NCBI GenBank assembly: GCA_021129815.1
Contig: JAJOKN010000045.1
Coordinates: forward strand, 1-7,713
DNA length: 7,713 bases
From: Desulfotomaculum sp.
GTDB lineage: Bacteria > Bacillota > Desulfotomaculia > Desulfotomaculales > Desulfohalotomaculaceae
Direction of reading: 5' to 3'
The notes beneath the pieces were generated by a model, which ran no database searches, was not told the DNA's origin, and saw nothing but the letters and a program-made list of their open reading frames with translations. Shown here piece after piece: positions 1 through 6,622 of this stretch. The position numbers and the translations under genes are program-made. Position 1 is the first letter of the stretch, and every line of letters begins with the position of its first letter.

Positions 1-3
1 AGC

Positions 4-9
4 TGTCAA
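4..9 (-). promoter_or_regulatory. -35 box TTGACA
   Basis: The plus strand reads TGTCAA, which is a perfect TTGACA on the minus strand. With a usual 16-18 nt spacer, the -10 element would fall left of position 1, so the promoter cannot be confirmed here. It would drive the CRISPR array or whatever gene follows. Confidence 0.4.
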
Positions 10-91
10 GAGCTAATTTTTGCAATTTTTAAATTTTAATTATCTCTTATGTTCTTACCTATATTCAATCGCACACTATTTTTCTCATCAT

Positions 92-133
92 TTGTCGACC
101 CCCTAGGGTTTTTGCACTACTGGAGGTCGACAA
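92..133. repeat. Inverted repeat with GTCGAC arms
   Basis: TTGTCGACC (92-100) and GGTCGACAA (125-133) are perfect 9-bp complements around a 24-nt centre. Each arm contains the palindrome GTCGAC, and the centre contains the palindrome CCCTAGGG (101-108). In minus-strand RNA it could form a GC-containing hairpin. No T-tract follows it in the cas direction, so it does not look like an intrinsic terminator. It may be a protein-binding or structural element of the leader. Confidence 0.8.
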
Positions 134-134
134 T

Positions 135-169
135 TTTTAATATTTAAATTCAGTTTCAAAATATTAAAA
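135..169. repeat. AT-only inverted repeat across the cas3 stop
   Basis: TTTTAATATTT (135-145) and AAATATTAAAA (159-169) are perfect 11-bp complements with a 13-nt spacer, straddling the cas3 stop at 156-158. The stem is entirely A/T and lacks a downstream T-run on the minus strand, so it is a weak candidate for mRNA 3'-end stabilisation at most. In such AT-rich DNA it may be chance. Confidence 0.4.
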
Positions 170-2552
170 CATCTGCAGTATTATAACCCGTGCTTTTATC
201 ATAATAATCTTCTAGCTGTTCATAATTCACATATCCAAAACCTTCGACAAGAGGCGGTAAATCTGCTTTATCAGGATACCTTAAGGATATCACATAATCA
301 TAAAACTCTGCTTTTATTTTCTTGAATTCTTTTCTTCTTTCAAATACATTTTTTATCTTTTTTAAGTTCAAAAATTTTTGCCATATTTCTCTAGCTTTTT
401 CATCTAGCTCTATAAAAACATTTATGCTATTGCTCTCTTCAATCAATCTAAAACTCGATATTGAATATCCTTCTTCACCATCGTACTTGAGTTTATAAAT
501 AGCTTCTAATATCTCTTTCGATTCGTCATTTGACTTTCTTTTGTCTAGCTCTTCATAGTATTCGTTTATGATTGTCAAAAAAACAGTTTCTTCGATATTC
601 CTATGTTTGCTTAAGATTTCTTTGGTAGACTCAATTTGTATCTTCGAGTATATATTCCTATAAAAACCTCTGCCTTCTTCATCTGTAAGTTCTACAACAT
701 AAAGAACTCCTTTTTCTTTATTTCCATGCCTATTACACCTACCTGCTGCTTGGTTTATTGAATCAAGCGGTGCGATGTCCCGATAAACTATATCAAAATT
801 TATGTCAACTCCTGCTTCAACAAGCTGCGTGGTTACGCAAAATCTCACTTTTTTATCCTGAAGCTTTTTTATTCTTTCGCGCCGCTGTTTTGGCACTACA
901 TGAGTAGATAAAAACAAAACCTCTTCTCCGACGCTATCTTCACAGTATATACCTTTTCTTATAAGCCTTTCTTTAAGTAGATCATATCCCTTTTTCGCGC
1001 TGCCTATCGTGTTGAATATAAGCAAATAACGCTTGCTTTTGTCAATAACAATTTCGTTTATAAATTCTTCAAGCGTCATTTTTTCATCTAATCTAGGTTT
1101 TATGACAACTCTATCAAGGCTTTTAAAATATTTTTTGGGTTCCACTAAGTAAAACACGTCTTTTTTCTCAAACATCTTTGGCTCAGTAGCAGTAAGCACT
1201 ATCAAGTAGCTGTTAAGCAATTCTAAACCCTCAACAAACACTTTTTCGATTAAGTGCCAGTACTTATATGGAATGACTTGCGGCTCGTCCATTATTATCA
1301 CAGAATTTGACAGCTTATGGAATTTTTTAAGCCCCTTATTGCGACTTGAAATCAAAGTTTCTTGTAAAAGTTGCACAAACGTAGTGATTATTATCTCCGA
1401 GCTCCAGTTTTCAATGAGTATTGCAGCTTCATCTTCTGTCAACTCTTCTTTTGTTCCTTTATAGATTTCAGGCGCCAAATAATGATGCTTTAACAAAACA
1501 TCTGTAGTGGTTTCTATCCCAGAAGTTGTAAGTACTTCCTCTAACACTGCGGCGTTTTGGTCAATTATGCTCAAATACGGCAAAGAATATATAATGCGCG
1601 GACAAACGCTTGTCTTATTAGCTATGCGATTTCGCAGTTTAAAAGCAAGAGCCAAAGCTGAAAGCGTTTTGCCTAATCCTGTAGGTAGATTTATGGAAAA
1701 AATGCGTTTGTCTTCTGGAATATCGCAAGATATTATTTCGTTAAACGCCTGGTTTCTCATTTGATTTATAGGATTTTCTTTAAATCCTTTCTTGGTTTTA
1801 TATTTAATTATTATGTCTTCTGTTATGTCCACAACGCTGCGTTTATGGTCTATGCCTGCGGCATTGCTTTTATCTGCATCGATAAGCAGTGAAAACAAAA
1901 AATTGATTTTAAAATAAATTGACATATCTTCTTTTTCAGCTTGTGTTTTTATAATCTTTCGTATTATCCTTTTGGCTTTTCTAATTTTGCTTTCAATTTC
2001 TTCTATAGATTTTTTTATATCTTCTAATTTTAGTTGAAAACCTATGCTTTGATTTAAAACTTTTAAAAGATCTGAAAAATCTTTTTCATCCACAGCGCTG
2101 AGCTGTTTTTTAAATGTTTCAACCTTTTCATCATCTATTGACGATAAGTCGTCCAATATATCACTTAAGTAGGAATGGTGGTTTTTTACAATTAGAAATG
2201 CTAAAACAGTATAAAACACAGTGTCTTTTTCGTCCTTGCAGCCGCTGTTTTTCAAAACTTTTTCCAGCAGCAAGTAGCATACAACTGCTGAAAGCAGGCT
2301 GTGTTCTGACAAATCCTTCTCTTCAGCATTAAGTTCAGCTGGATTTTTAAGTTTCTTTTGAAAATAGGGAGTGGCTTTTGCAATGTCGTGAAACAGCGCT
2401 GAAAATTTTATAACCTCTCTCAAAGCTTCTTCATCCAAAAGCTTTGGCTTCGATATTCTGCATTCATCATAATTTTTGAGCGCAATCTTCATAACGCTCA
2501 TCAAATGCTCACTCAACAACATATCAGGGTGAGAATACAAGCTCACACTCAT
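156..2552 (-). CDS. cas3: Type I-B CRISPR nuclease-helicase Cas3
   Basis: Cas3 is recruited by Cascade to the displaced target strand, nicks it and degrades it while translocating. The product is 798 residues from this start. The N-terminal HD nuclease domain shows YSHPD (6-10), EHL (H16), FHDIAK (H55, D56), SEHS (H84), NHH (H125, H126) and LLIDADK (D225, D227). The SF2 helicase shows Walker A PTGLGKT (290-296), Walker B MDEPQ (421-425, so Gln where DEAH/DEVH proteins have His), LTATEP (453-458), TTQLVEAGVD (574-583) and QAAGRCNRHG (601-610). The open frame extends to 2612, but those 20 extra residues overlap cas5, lack an SD and precede the usual SHPD start. AAAGGTG abuts the ATG at 2552. 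A GTG at 2546 is better spaced and would remove two residues. It is the last gene of the operon, 17 nt after cas5. Confidence 0.96.
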   Translation of the reverse strand: MSVSLYSHPDMLLSEHLMSVMKIALKNYDECRISKPKLLDEEALREVIKFSALFHDIAKATPYFQKKLKNPAELNAEEKDLSEHSLLSAVVCYLLLEKVLKNSGCKDEKDTVFYTVLAFLIVKNHHSYLSDILDDLSSIDDEKVETFKKQLSAVDEKDFSDLLKVLNQSIGFQLKLEDIKKSIEEIESKIRKAKRIIRKIIKTQAEKEDMSIYFKINFLFSLLIDADKSNAAGIDHKRSVVDITEDIIIKYKTKKGFKENPINQMRNQAFNEIISCDIPEDKRIFSINLPTGLGKTLSALALAFKLRNRIANKTSVCPRIIYSLPYLSIIDQNAAVLEEVLTTSGIETTTDVLLKHHYLAPEIYKGTKEELTEDEAAILIENWSSEIIITTFVQLLQETLISSRNKGLKKFHKLSNSVIIMDEPQVIPYKYWHLIEKVFVEGLELLNSYLIVLTATEPKMFEKKDVFYLVEPKKYFKSLDRVVIKPRLDEKMTLEEFINEIVIDKSKRYLLIFNTIGSAKKGYDLLKERLIRKGIYCEDSVGEEVLFLSTHVVPKQRRERIKKLQDKKVRFCVTTQLVEAGVDINFDIVYRDIAPLDSINQAAGRCNRHGNKEKGVLYVVELTDEEGRGFYRNIYSKIQIESTKEILSKHRNIEETVFLTIINEYYEELDKRKSNDESKEILEAIYKLKYDGEEGYSISSFRLIEESNSINVFIELDEKAREIWQKFLNLKKIKNVFERRKEFKKIKAEFYDYVISLRYPDKADLPPLVEGFGYVNYEQLEDYYDKSTGYNTADVLIF

Positions 2553-2569
2553 CACCTTTGGTTTAATTT

Positions 2570-3292
2570 TTAAATAAATACAATATTTTCGCCATTTTCC
2601 AACTGAAAGCATACATTTAACTTTGATTTTATTTGCTTTGCGTTAGCTTCAAACACTATATCTTTATAGTCCGTAACTTCCCTGTCTTTTCCCATCACAA
2701 CTGGTATCCTGTCTTTTAAATACATTCTGCCTCTTTCAATTTCTATGCCATCTTTTTGAATTGCCTCAATCGGAATCACTGTGCTTATACTCATCGCTTC
2801 ATCGGGCTTTAGTTCTTCGTATAAATAGCTGCCGCAAAATTCAAAATCAGCTAAAAGTTCGCTCAACCCCAAACTCACAGTAAATTCGCTCTTGTGTTCT
2901 CTTAGATTTTGCTCTAGCTTCTTTGAAATTTCTTCATCTTTATGTGCAACGTATATTCGATAAAACGGCTGCTTTATGAGTTCAAATCTAACCTGTGTTC
3001 TGGGTTCGTGGTTTTTCTTTTTAACTGGTATCCAAAAGTTATTTTTTGTGTTTATATGATTTATTCCCATGCGCACTTTTTTAACAGGCTTTTTTATGCT
3101 CACTGCCACCCTGCATCTATCATGCGAAAACACCTCTAAATAACTGTCTTTATCCACGCCACAAATTGCTCCTAATATGCCAGCTATTGTAGGTGGCGGT
3201 GGAAACGTAAAACTTAACGGAGAAGAAGTGGTAAAATATTTCTTAAAATGCGCATAATCTCCAAATATATTAAACACTATTACCCTTCTCAT
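2570..3292 (-). CDS. cas5: Type I-B Cascade subunit Cas5
   Basis: Cas5 is a RAMP-fold subunit that caps the 5' handle of the crRNA and contacts Cas8b and the first Cas7. The 240-residue product has the Cas5 N-terminal signature: FNIFGDYAHFKKYF (7-20), then a Pro-rich PPPPTIAGILGAICG loop (31-45). Further family-like blocks are VRMGINHINTK (73-83), RTQVRFELI (98-106) and SLGLSELLADFEF (140-152). The open frame reaches a TTG at 3316 that overlaps the cas7 stop. The ATG at 3292 is preferred because GAAAGGCGG (3299-3307) sits 6 nt before it and because Cas5 proteins begin close to the first beta strand. The gene lies 20 nt after cas7 and 17 nt before cas3, so co-transcription is very likely. Confidence 0.93.
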   Translation of the reverse strand: MRRVIVFNIFGDYAHFKKYFTTSSPLSFTFPPPPTIAGILGAICGVDKDSYLEVFSHDRCRVAVSIKKPVKKVRMGINHINTKNNFWIPVKKKNHEPRTQVRFELIKQPFYRIYVAHKDEEISKKLEQNLREHKSEFTVSLGLSELLADFEFCGSYLYEELKPDEAMSISTVIPIEAIQKDGIEIERGRMYLKDRIPVVMGKDREVTDYKDIVFEANAKQIKSKLNVCFQLENGENIVFI

Positions 3293-3298
3293 ATAAAG

Positions 3299-3307
3299 CC
3301 GCCTTTC
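3299..3307 (-). promoter_or_regulatory. Ribosome binding site deciding the cas5 start
   Basis: GAAAGGCGG on the minus strand is separated by CTTTAT (6 nt) from the ATG at 3292. The upstream TTG at 3316 has no comparable site. This supports a 240-residue Cas5 rather than the 248-residue open frame. Confidence 0.7.
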
Positions 3308-3312
3308 TTTGT

Positions 3313-4242
3313 TCAACTAGAAAAGCCCAGCTTCTTTAGTTTATTTTCGTCTACTATTTCTTTTAATTCGTTGTCGATGGCAACCTGCTCGCCGTCAACT
3401 ATTAGCTTCATATAGTCATCATAAGCGTATTCAATTGCTTCAATCTTGTCTTTTTTTGCTTCTAAAGCATTCACAAGCGCTGTTATGTCCAAAGAATAGT
3501 CCTCTGAGCCTCTTATCTCTTCATCGCTTTTTTCAAACATGAGCTTTATCTTTTTATCAAGCTCGCCTATGAAATATTTATCCTTATATTCCACATAAAT
3601 CAACAACCTGGGCATTTGTCCCATCTTGGAAGTTGACATAAGGCTCTTTGTCCCGTTCCACATAGCCTCAAGCATAGCATCGATATCGCTCTTGGTAAGC
3701 GGTATATTTTGTTTTTGTGCAGCCACTTCATTTACAACACCATAAAAAGCAATTAACGAATACGGTAAAATATATTTTTCCGTAAATGTGCCTTGCTCTC
3801 TACCCTCTCCAGACGGCATAACTGTAGTGCCCTTTATATATTTTAAACTCACTCTGTGAAGCGACCTGCCAAACTTGAACTGCACGGGCCCGGTAAGTGT
3901 CATAGTTTCATTTTCTATCGCTGTTGTCGCTCCGAAAAGCCGTATATCTATGCACTTATTCAGCAAATCTTCTTTGCCACTAAACTCTGCATTTCTGTCC
4001 TTTTTGGTTTTAAGCTTTCCATCTTCGCCTCGCACTTCCTTTATAAATATCTCAAGCTCTTTGTGATCGTGCAGGTAATCTCTAATAGTCCTCTTAAGCC
4101 TTACATCTGTAACTATATTTATCCCGGTTTCTTCGTCTATTCTGGGTTTGTTTTCGTCTATCGGATCTCCATTTGGGTTTCCATCAGTTATATCGTATAA
4201 AAACAACACCTCTGCGCGGTTTTTTATAATATCTTTATTCAT
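3313..4242 (-). CDS. cas7: Type I-B Cascade backbone subunit Cas7 (Csh2 family)
   Basis: Cas7 polymerises along the crRNA spacer to build the Cascade backbone and holds the guide in kinked segments. The 309-residue product, a typical Cas7b/Csh2 length, carries GNPNGDP (21-27), a Lys/Arg-rich TDVRLKRTIRDYL block (45-57), DIRLFG (99-104), TGPVQF (117-122) and MGQMPRLLIYVEY (207-219), all characteristic of this family. The ATG at 4242 is preceded by AAAAGGAGGA (4251-4260), with 9 nt after GGAGG, so the start is well supported. The first 8 nt overlap the end of cas8b, which suggests translational coupling. This is useful because Cas7 is needed in several copies per complex. Confidence 0.96.
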   Translation of the reverse strand: MNKDIIKNRAEVLFLYDITDGNPNGDPIDENKPRIDEETGINIVTDVRLKRTIRDYLHDHKELEIFIKEVRGEDGKLKTKKDRNAEFSGKEDLLNKCIDIRLFGATTAIENETMTLTGPVQFKFGRSLHRVSLKYIKGTTVMPSGEGREQGTFTEKYILPYSLIAFYGVVNEVAAQKQNIPLTKSDIDAMLEAMWNGTKSLMSTSKMGQMPRLLIYVEYKDKYFIGELDKKIKLMFEKSDEEIRGSEDYSLDITALVNALEAKKDKIEAIEYAYDDYMKLIVDGEQVAIDNELKEIVDENKLKKLGFSS

Positions 4243-4645
4243 CGGTTTCTTCCTCCTTTTCTGGATAAACTATCTTTGTTATTTCATCAGCTAAATTCAT
4301 TCCTGCTGCAAAGTAAAAGTTCATCTCATCAATGCTCATATTCCAGTCATCACCTGTTGCTAACAGGTATTTTGAAACTTCTTTTGCAATCGCCTGCTTG
4401 CCTTTGTCGTAACTTTCATACTCGCTGAGCTTATTTTGCACTTTTGGCAAAAGCCCTTTAAAATCTTTTTCCTGCATTTTAAGCCCTTTTAGTGTCTTTC
4501 TAAACGGATCATTGCCTAAATTTTGATACTGCACTCTAAGCAGTAGCTCCGTAAGCACACCCAGTAAGAACAAGCCTCTTTTAAGCGGCGACTGTATGGA
4601 CTCTCCAAATCTCTCAAAAAATTCTTCAAAATTGCCGCGATCCAC
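4235..4645 (-). CDS. cas11b: Predicted Cas11b small subunit from an internal start in cas8b
   Basis: Seen in the sequence: within cas8b, GGAGGTGA (4651-4658) lies 5 nt before an in-frame GTG at 4645. It opens a 136-residue frame that ends at the cas8b stop. The product begins VDRGNFEEFFERFGESI (first residue read as Met), continues with an alpha-helix-like Leu-rich stretch (LFLLGVLTELLLRVQYQ) and ends in an acidic tail. Known: in several type I-B and I-D systems the small subunit Cas11 is translated independently from the 3' end of the large-subunit gene, and no separate cas11 gene exists in I-B. Size, position and SD all fit. Inferred: this SD-GTG pair produces Cas11b, which would line the belly of Cascade and stabilise the R-loop. 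An ATG at 4660 has no SD, and an ATG at 4647 is out of frame and too close to the SD. Confidence 0.75.
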   Translation of the reverse strand: MDRGNFEEFFERFGESIQSPLKRGLFLLGVLTELLLRVQYQNLGNDPFRKTLKGLKMQEKDFKGLLPKVQNKLSEYESYDKGKQAIAKEVSKYLLATGDDWNMSIDEMNFYFAAGMNLADEITKIVYPEKEEETDE

Positions 4646-6025
4646 ATCTTTCACCTCCATATCTATAAGGGACAATTTTTTTAAAAACTCAAGCATCAAA
4701 AATGCATTATAAATTGAATACTTCGTGTTTTTGTCATTTACAAACTCATTCCTTATCTTCTGCATTATTATCTTGTACAAAAAATTTAAGCTTATAGGAA
4801 TACCTTTAAAAACGCTGTTTGTTATATCCAAAAAATATTTATCCAAATCGTTCTGTCTTTTTAAGTCATCTGATTTTGACAAAAACCTTCTTATGCAACC
4901 AAATGTAAATTTTTCATTTTTAAACATTTTGCTAAAATGCTTGTCAACTGTTTTTTTAGCTTGAAATATTTTCTGAAGTCTTGAGGGCAACACGTCTTCT
5001 ATGTGTAAAAGTATGCGCTCAGCAGAGTTGCTAATTTCTAAAAACAGAAAATCTATCAACATAAAGTCTTTTTGTTCAGCTATCAGCTCAAGAATTTCAT
5101 TCTCATTGTCTGTTATGTGGTTAATTGTTTTATCTTTTAACCTTACTTTCTTTTTGAATTCTTCAAATATATCTAGCAAGTCTTCATCTAAACCGCTGAA
5201 TGCAAAGAGTTTTTTAGGAATCAACCTGTATTTTAAGCGGTAAAAGTTAAATGTTAAATTCTGTTCTATATATTTTTTGCCTTCTTCTAGAAAATCCCTG
5301 CACTCGCTGCAAAGCGGAAAATTCCTCCATGCCAGCCTTTTGCTAAAACCGCCTGTTATATACCCAGGCTTGTCGTTTGTGTAAAATGTATATATTCCAT
5401 CACCCGCTGACACCGTTGCTTTGTTGCCGCACATGGAACAAACCTTGTCTTCTGTGACACCCTTGCTTGTTTTACTCTTCGTTACTTTTTCTAAAAGTTC
5501 TTTGAACAATTCATAGTCGCCTGGATATTTTTCTTCTCCATCCTCTTCAAACTTCAAAATAACTGCAATGCCGTACTTTTTAGGAATGTCTTCCCGATAT
5601 TCTGTCGTTCTTTCTATGATTTCTTCCTTGTTGTTCTTTAGCTCTTCGTGTATGCTACTTAGGAAATTTTCATCTTCATCACTTATACCATAATAGCTTT
5701 TATTTTTTGAGCTAAGCACTTCATCAAACCACTTTATAATTTTCCTCTCAATCGTACCCCTTATTTTCTTTTTATCCGTCAGTTTTGCAGCTGGCGAATA
5801 GTTGATGCCGCTTGAAGAACCTCTTCTATAAAGGTACTTGTTTTTTTTATTGCTGTCGCGTTCTTCTATTTTCATGCCTGCGTATTTCCAACCGCCATCA
5901 CTCTGCTTTTTAAACCTGATAGCCAATATATTAGGATATTCTATGTCTTCAACCAACTTTTCAAGTTCGCTTTTTTCCTTTACACTTAAAACTGATTTAC
6001 CAATATCCTTTATCGCAGTCAGCAA
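4235..6025 (-). CDS. cas8b: Type I-B Cascade large subunit Cas8b (TM1802/Csh1-like)
   Basis: Cas8b is the large subunit that senses the PAM and recruits Cas3. From this start the product is 596 residues. A zinc-ribbon-like CSMCG (C196, C199) is paired with FPLCSEC (C239, C242), and between and after them are FYTNDKPGY and LEEGKKYIEQNLTFNFY, which match the Cas8b families TM1802 and Csh1 as I know them. The open frame extends to a TTG at 6088, but AAGGAGGAGGG (6032-6042) stands 6 nt before the TTG at 6025, giving an N-terminus LLTAIKDIGKSVL with the first residue read as Met. The last 136 codons probably also encode Cas11b from an internal start. It is the first gene of the operon. No convincing sigma-70 promoter was found in the 97 nt before it. 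Subfamily assignment is less certain than the Cas8b call. Confidence 0.93.
   Translation of the reverse strand: MLTAIKDIGKSVLSVKEKSELEKLVEDIEYPNILAIRFKKQSDGGWKYAGMKIEERDSNKKNKYLYRRGSSSGINYSPAAKLTDKKKIRGTIERKIIKWFDEVLSSKNKSYYGISDEDENFLSSIHEELKNNKEEIIERTTEYREDIPKKYGIAVILKFEEDGEEKYPGDYELFKELLEKVTKSKTSKGVTEDKVCSMCGNKATVSAGDGIYTFYTNDKPGYITGGFSKRLAWRNFPLCSECRDFLEEGKKYIEQNLTFNFYRLKYRLIPKKLFAFSGLDEDLLDIFEEFKKKVRLKDKTINHITDNENEILELIAEQKDFMLIDFLFLEISNSAERILLHIEDVLPSRLQKIFQAKKTVDKHFSKMFKNEKFTFGCIRRFLSKSDDLKRQNDLDKYFLDITNSVFKGIPISLNFLYKIIMQKIRNEFVNDKNTKYSIYNAFLMLEFLKKLSLIDMEVKDVDRGNFEEFFERFGESIQSPLKRGLFLLGVLTELLLRVQYQNLGNDPFRKTLKGLKMQEKDFKGLLPKVQNKLSEYESYDKGKQAIAKEVSKYLLATGDDWNMSIDEMNFYFAAGMNLADEITKIVYPEKEEETDE
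4651..4658 (-). promoter_or_regulatory. Internal Shine-Dalgarno for Cas11b
   Basis: GGAGGTGA is an eight-base match to the 16S anti-SD complement (AGGAGGTGATC). It lies inside the cas8b reading frame, where it encodes part of the MEVK segment, and precedes GTG at 4645 by 5 nt (8 nt from the end of GGAGG). It is at least as strong as the sites in front of cas7 and cas5. Confidence 0.75.
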
Positions 6026-6031
6026 GTTAAA

Positions 6032-6042
6032 CCCTCCTCCTT
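6032..6042 (-). promoter_or_regulatory. Ribosome binding site deciding the cas8b start
   Basis: AAGGAGGAGGG on the minus strand is followed by TTTAAC (6 nt) and the TTG at 6025. The alternative TTG at 6088 has no SD and would add a 21-residue extension containing the translated SD itself (QGGGF). Confidence 0.8.
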
Positions 6043-6122
6043 GGTAAATTCTTTTATTCTCTGATCCCCAACAACTGATGATTGACAACCAAATAAGACT
6101 CCAAGCTTTTTTTAATTCTACA

Positions 6123-6524
6123 TTATTGTTTTTCCCAAGCCCTCACAAAGCGGCCGTCTAAGTCTAAATGGTATTTATATTCTTCGCCATTATGCTCTAA
6201 CACAACCGCTAGCCCTGGAACCACTATTTGTGCGCTTGCTATGTCCCCAACATTTATTTCCAAGCTATCATGTCGCAATTCCACTTGCTTTATACCCACA
6301 ACTTTTATTTCATCAACTGGAACGTTCAAATAACTCGCTAAATCTAATTTCACATTTTCAACTAGCTTGCCTAAAGCTGCATCTGTAATTTCCTTCTTTG
6401 TAGTTTCTATAACCTCTCTTGCTTTATCGTCTAAAGTAGTTTCCACTTCAACCCCGCATCCCATCGAACTAATACTCATCAAAGCTAACAAAAAAACTAA
6501 AAACAAGCATCTCTTTAACATCAC
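6123..6524 (-). CDS. Small secreted protein, probable lipoprotein with PepSY-like tail
   Basis: Residues 1-23 form a signal peptide: Lys-Arg near the N-terminus, a hydrophobic core CLFLVFLLALM and SSMGC, giving C23 as the possible lipidated cysteine. The lipobox is imperfect because Ser replaces the usual Leu at -3. The mature part has a helix rich in Lys/Glu, then DLASYLNVPVDEIKVVGI and EEYKYHLDLDGRFVRAWEK. The LA-x(2)-L-x-V-x(2)-DEI plus Y-x-YH-x-D-x-DG-x-(F/V)-V pattern resembles small PepSY-like secreted proteins I recall, but the WPDSSLGCP-type block common in those is not conserved here. The start is GTG 6524 or ATG 6521, both served by GAGGGG (6531-6536). It lies 97 nt before cas8b. 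Nothing in it suggests a CRISPR role, and function is unknown. Confidence 0.8.
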   Translation of the reverse strand: MMLKRCLFLVFLLALMSISSMGCGVEVETTLDDKAREVIETTKKEITDAALGKLVENVKLDLASYLNVPVDEIKVVGIKQVELRHDSLEINVGDIASAQIVVPGLAVVLEHNGEEYKYHLDLDGRFVRAWEKQ

Positions 6525-6543
6525 TTAAAACCCCTCTTATTAA

Positions 6544-6549
6544 ATTATA
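6544..6549 (-). promoter_or_regulatory. Possible -10 box TATAAT of the lipoprotein gene
   Basis: A perfect TATAAT on the minus strand lies just upstream of the GAGGGG SD, which implies a 5' UTR of only about a dozen bases. No recognisable -35 sits 16-18 nt upstream. A TAGTAG-ttTCT-CTACTA dyad (6557-6573) occupies that spacer region and could be an operator or chance. In AT-rich DNA a lone TATAAT is weak evidence. Confidence 0.25.
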
Positions 6550-6600
6550 AATTACCTAGTAGTTTCTCTACTATAACTTTAAAGCAATAACTTCAAACAC

Positions 6601-6622
6601 AAAAGCTAAGATTTTCTTAAGC
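6601..6622 (-). terminator. Weak candidate terminator
   Basis: On the minus strand GCTTAAGA and TCTTAGC form a 7-bp stem with one bulged T around a tight loop, followed by TTTTGTGTTT. It could end transcripts coming from the nuclease-like gene before the lipoprotein gene. The stem is short and AT-rich and lies about 200 nt past the upstream stop, so support is modest. Confidence 0.3.

Larger units (their letters stand above)
1..135 (-). promoter_or_regulatory. Candidate CRISPR leader, array expected beyond the left edge
   Basis: This noncoding stretch follows the cas3 stop. Read on the minus strand it holds, in order, an inverted repeat with GTCGAC arms, a very AT-rich tract, and a TTGACA box whose -10 partner would lie outside the window. 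TTTTTGCA occurs twice (17-24 and 109-116). The layout (same direction as the cas genes, directly after the operon, AT-rich, ending in a promoter-like element) fits a CRISPR leader. The GTCGACC plus GTGCAAAAA arrangement also resembles leaders I recall from thermophile type I-B/III loci, but that is memory and was not searched. No repeat or spacer is visible inside the window. It could instead be an ordinary 3' intergenic region with a promoter for the next gene. Confidence 0.5.

Noticed and set aside
92..133. The GTCGAC inverted repeat as a CRISPR repeat or as a rho-independent terminator of the cas operon
   Set aside because: Only one copy is present, so no repeat-spacer pattern exists. In the cas direction no T-run follows the hairpin.
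1273..1764. Plus-strand open frames opposite cas3 (63 and 85 codons)
   Set aside because: They lie wholly antisense to the conserved helicase region of cas3 and show no recognisable domain or SD. Similar plus-strand frames opposite cas5, cas7 and cas8b were dropped for the same reason.
4600..4647. Out-of-frame ATG at 4647 as the product of the internal SD in cas8b
   Set aside because: It is only 3 nt from the SD and gives a short frame of about 45 codons with no family-like features. The in-frame GTG at 4645 is better spaced and matches the known Cas11b arrangement.
6043..6122. A sigma-70 promoter for the cas operon with TTGTCA at 6083-6088
   Set aside because: No acceptable -10 hexamer lies 16-18 nt downstream. 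The nearest AT-rich hexamer is more than 20 nt away.
6123..6524. The small upstream gene as an anti-CRISPR or accessory Cas protein
   Set aside because: It has a clear signal peptide with a candidate lipidated cysteine, so it acts outside the cytoplasm, and no Cas or Acr motif is visible.
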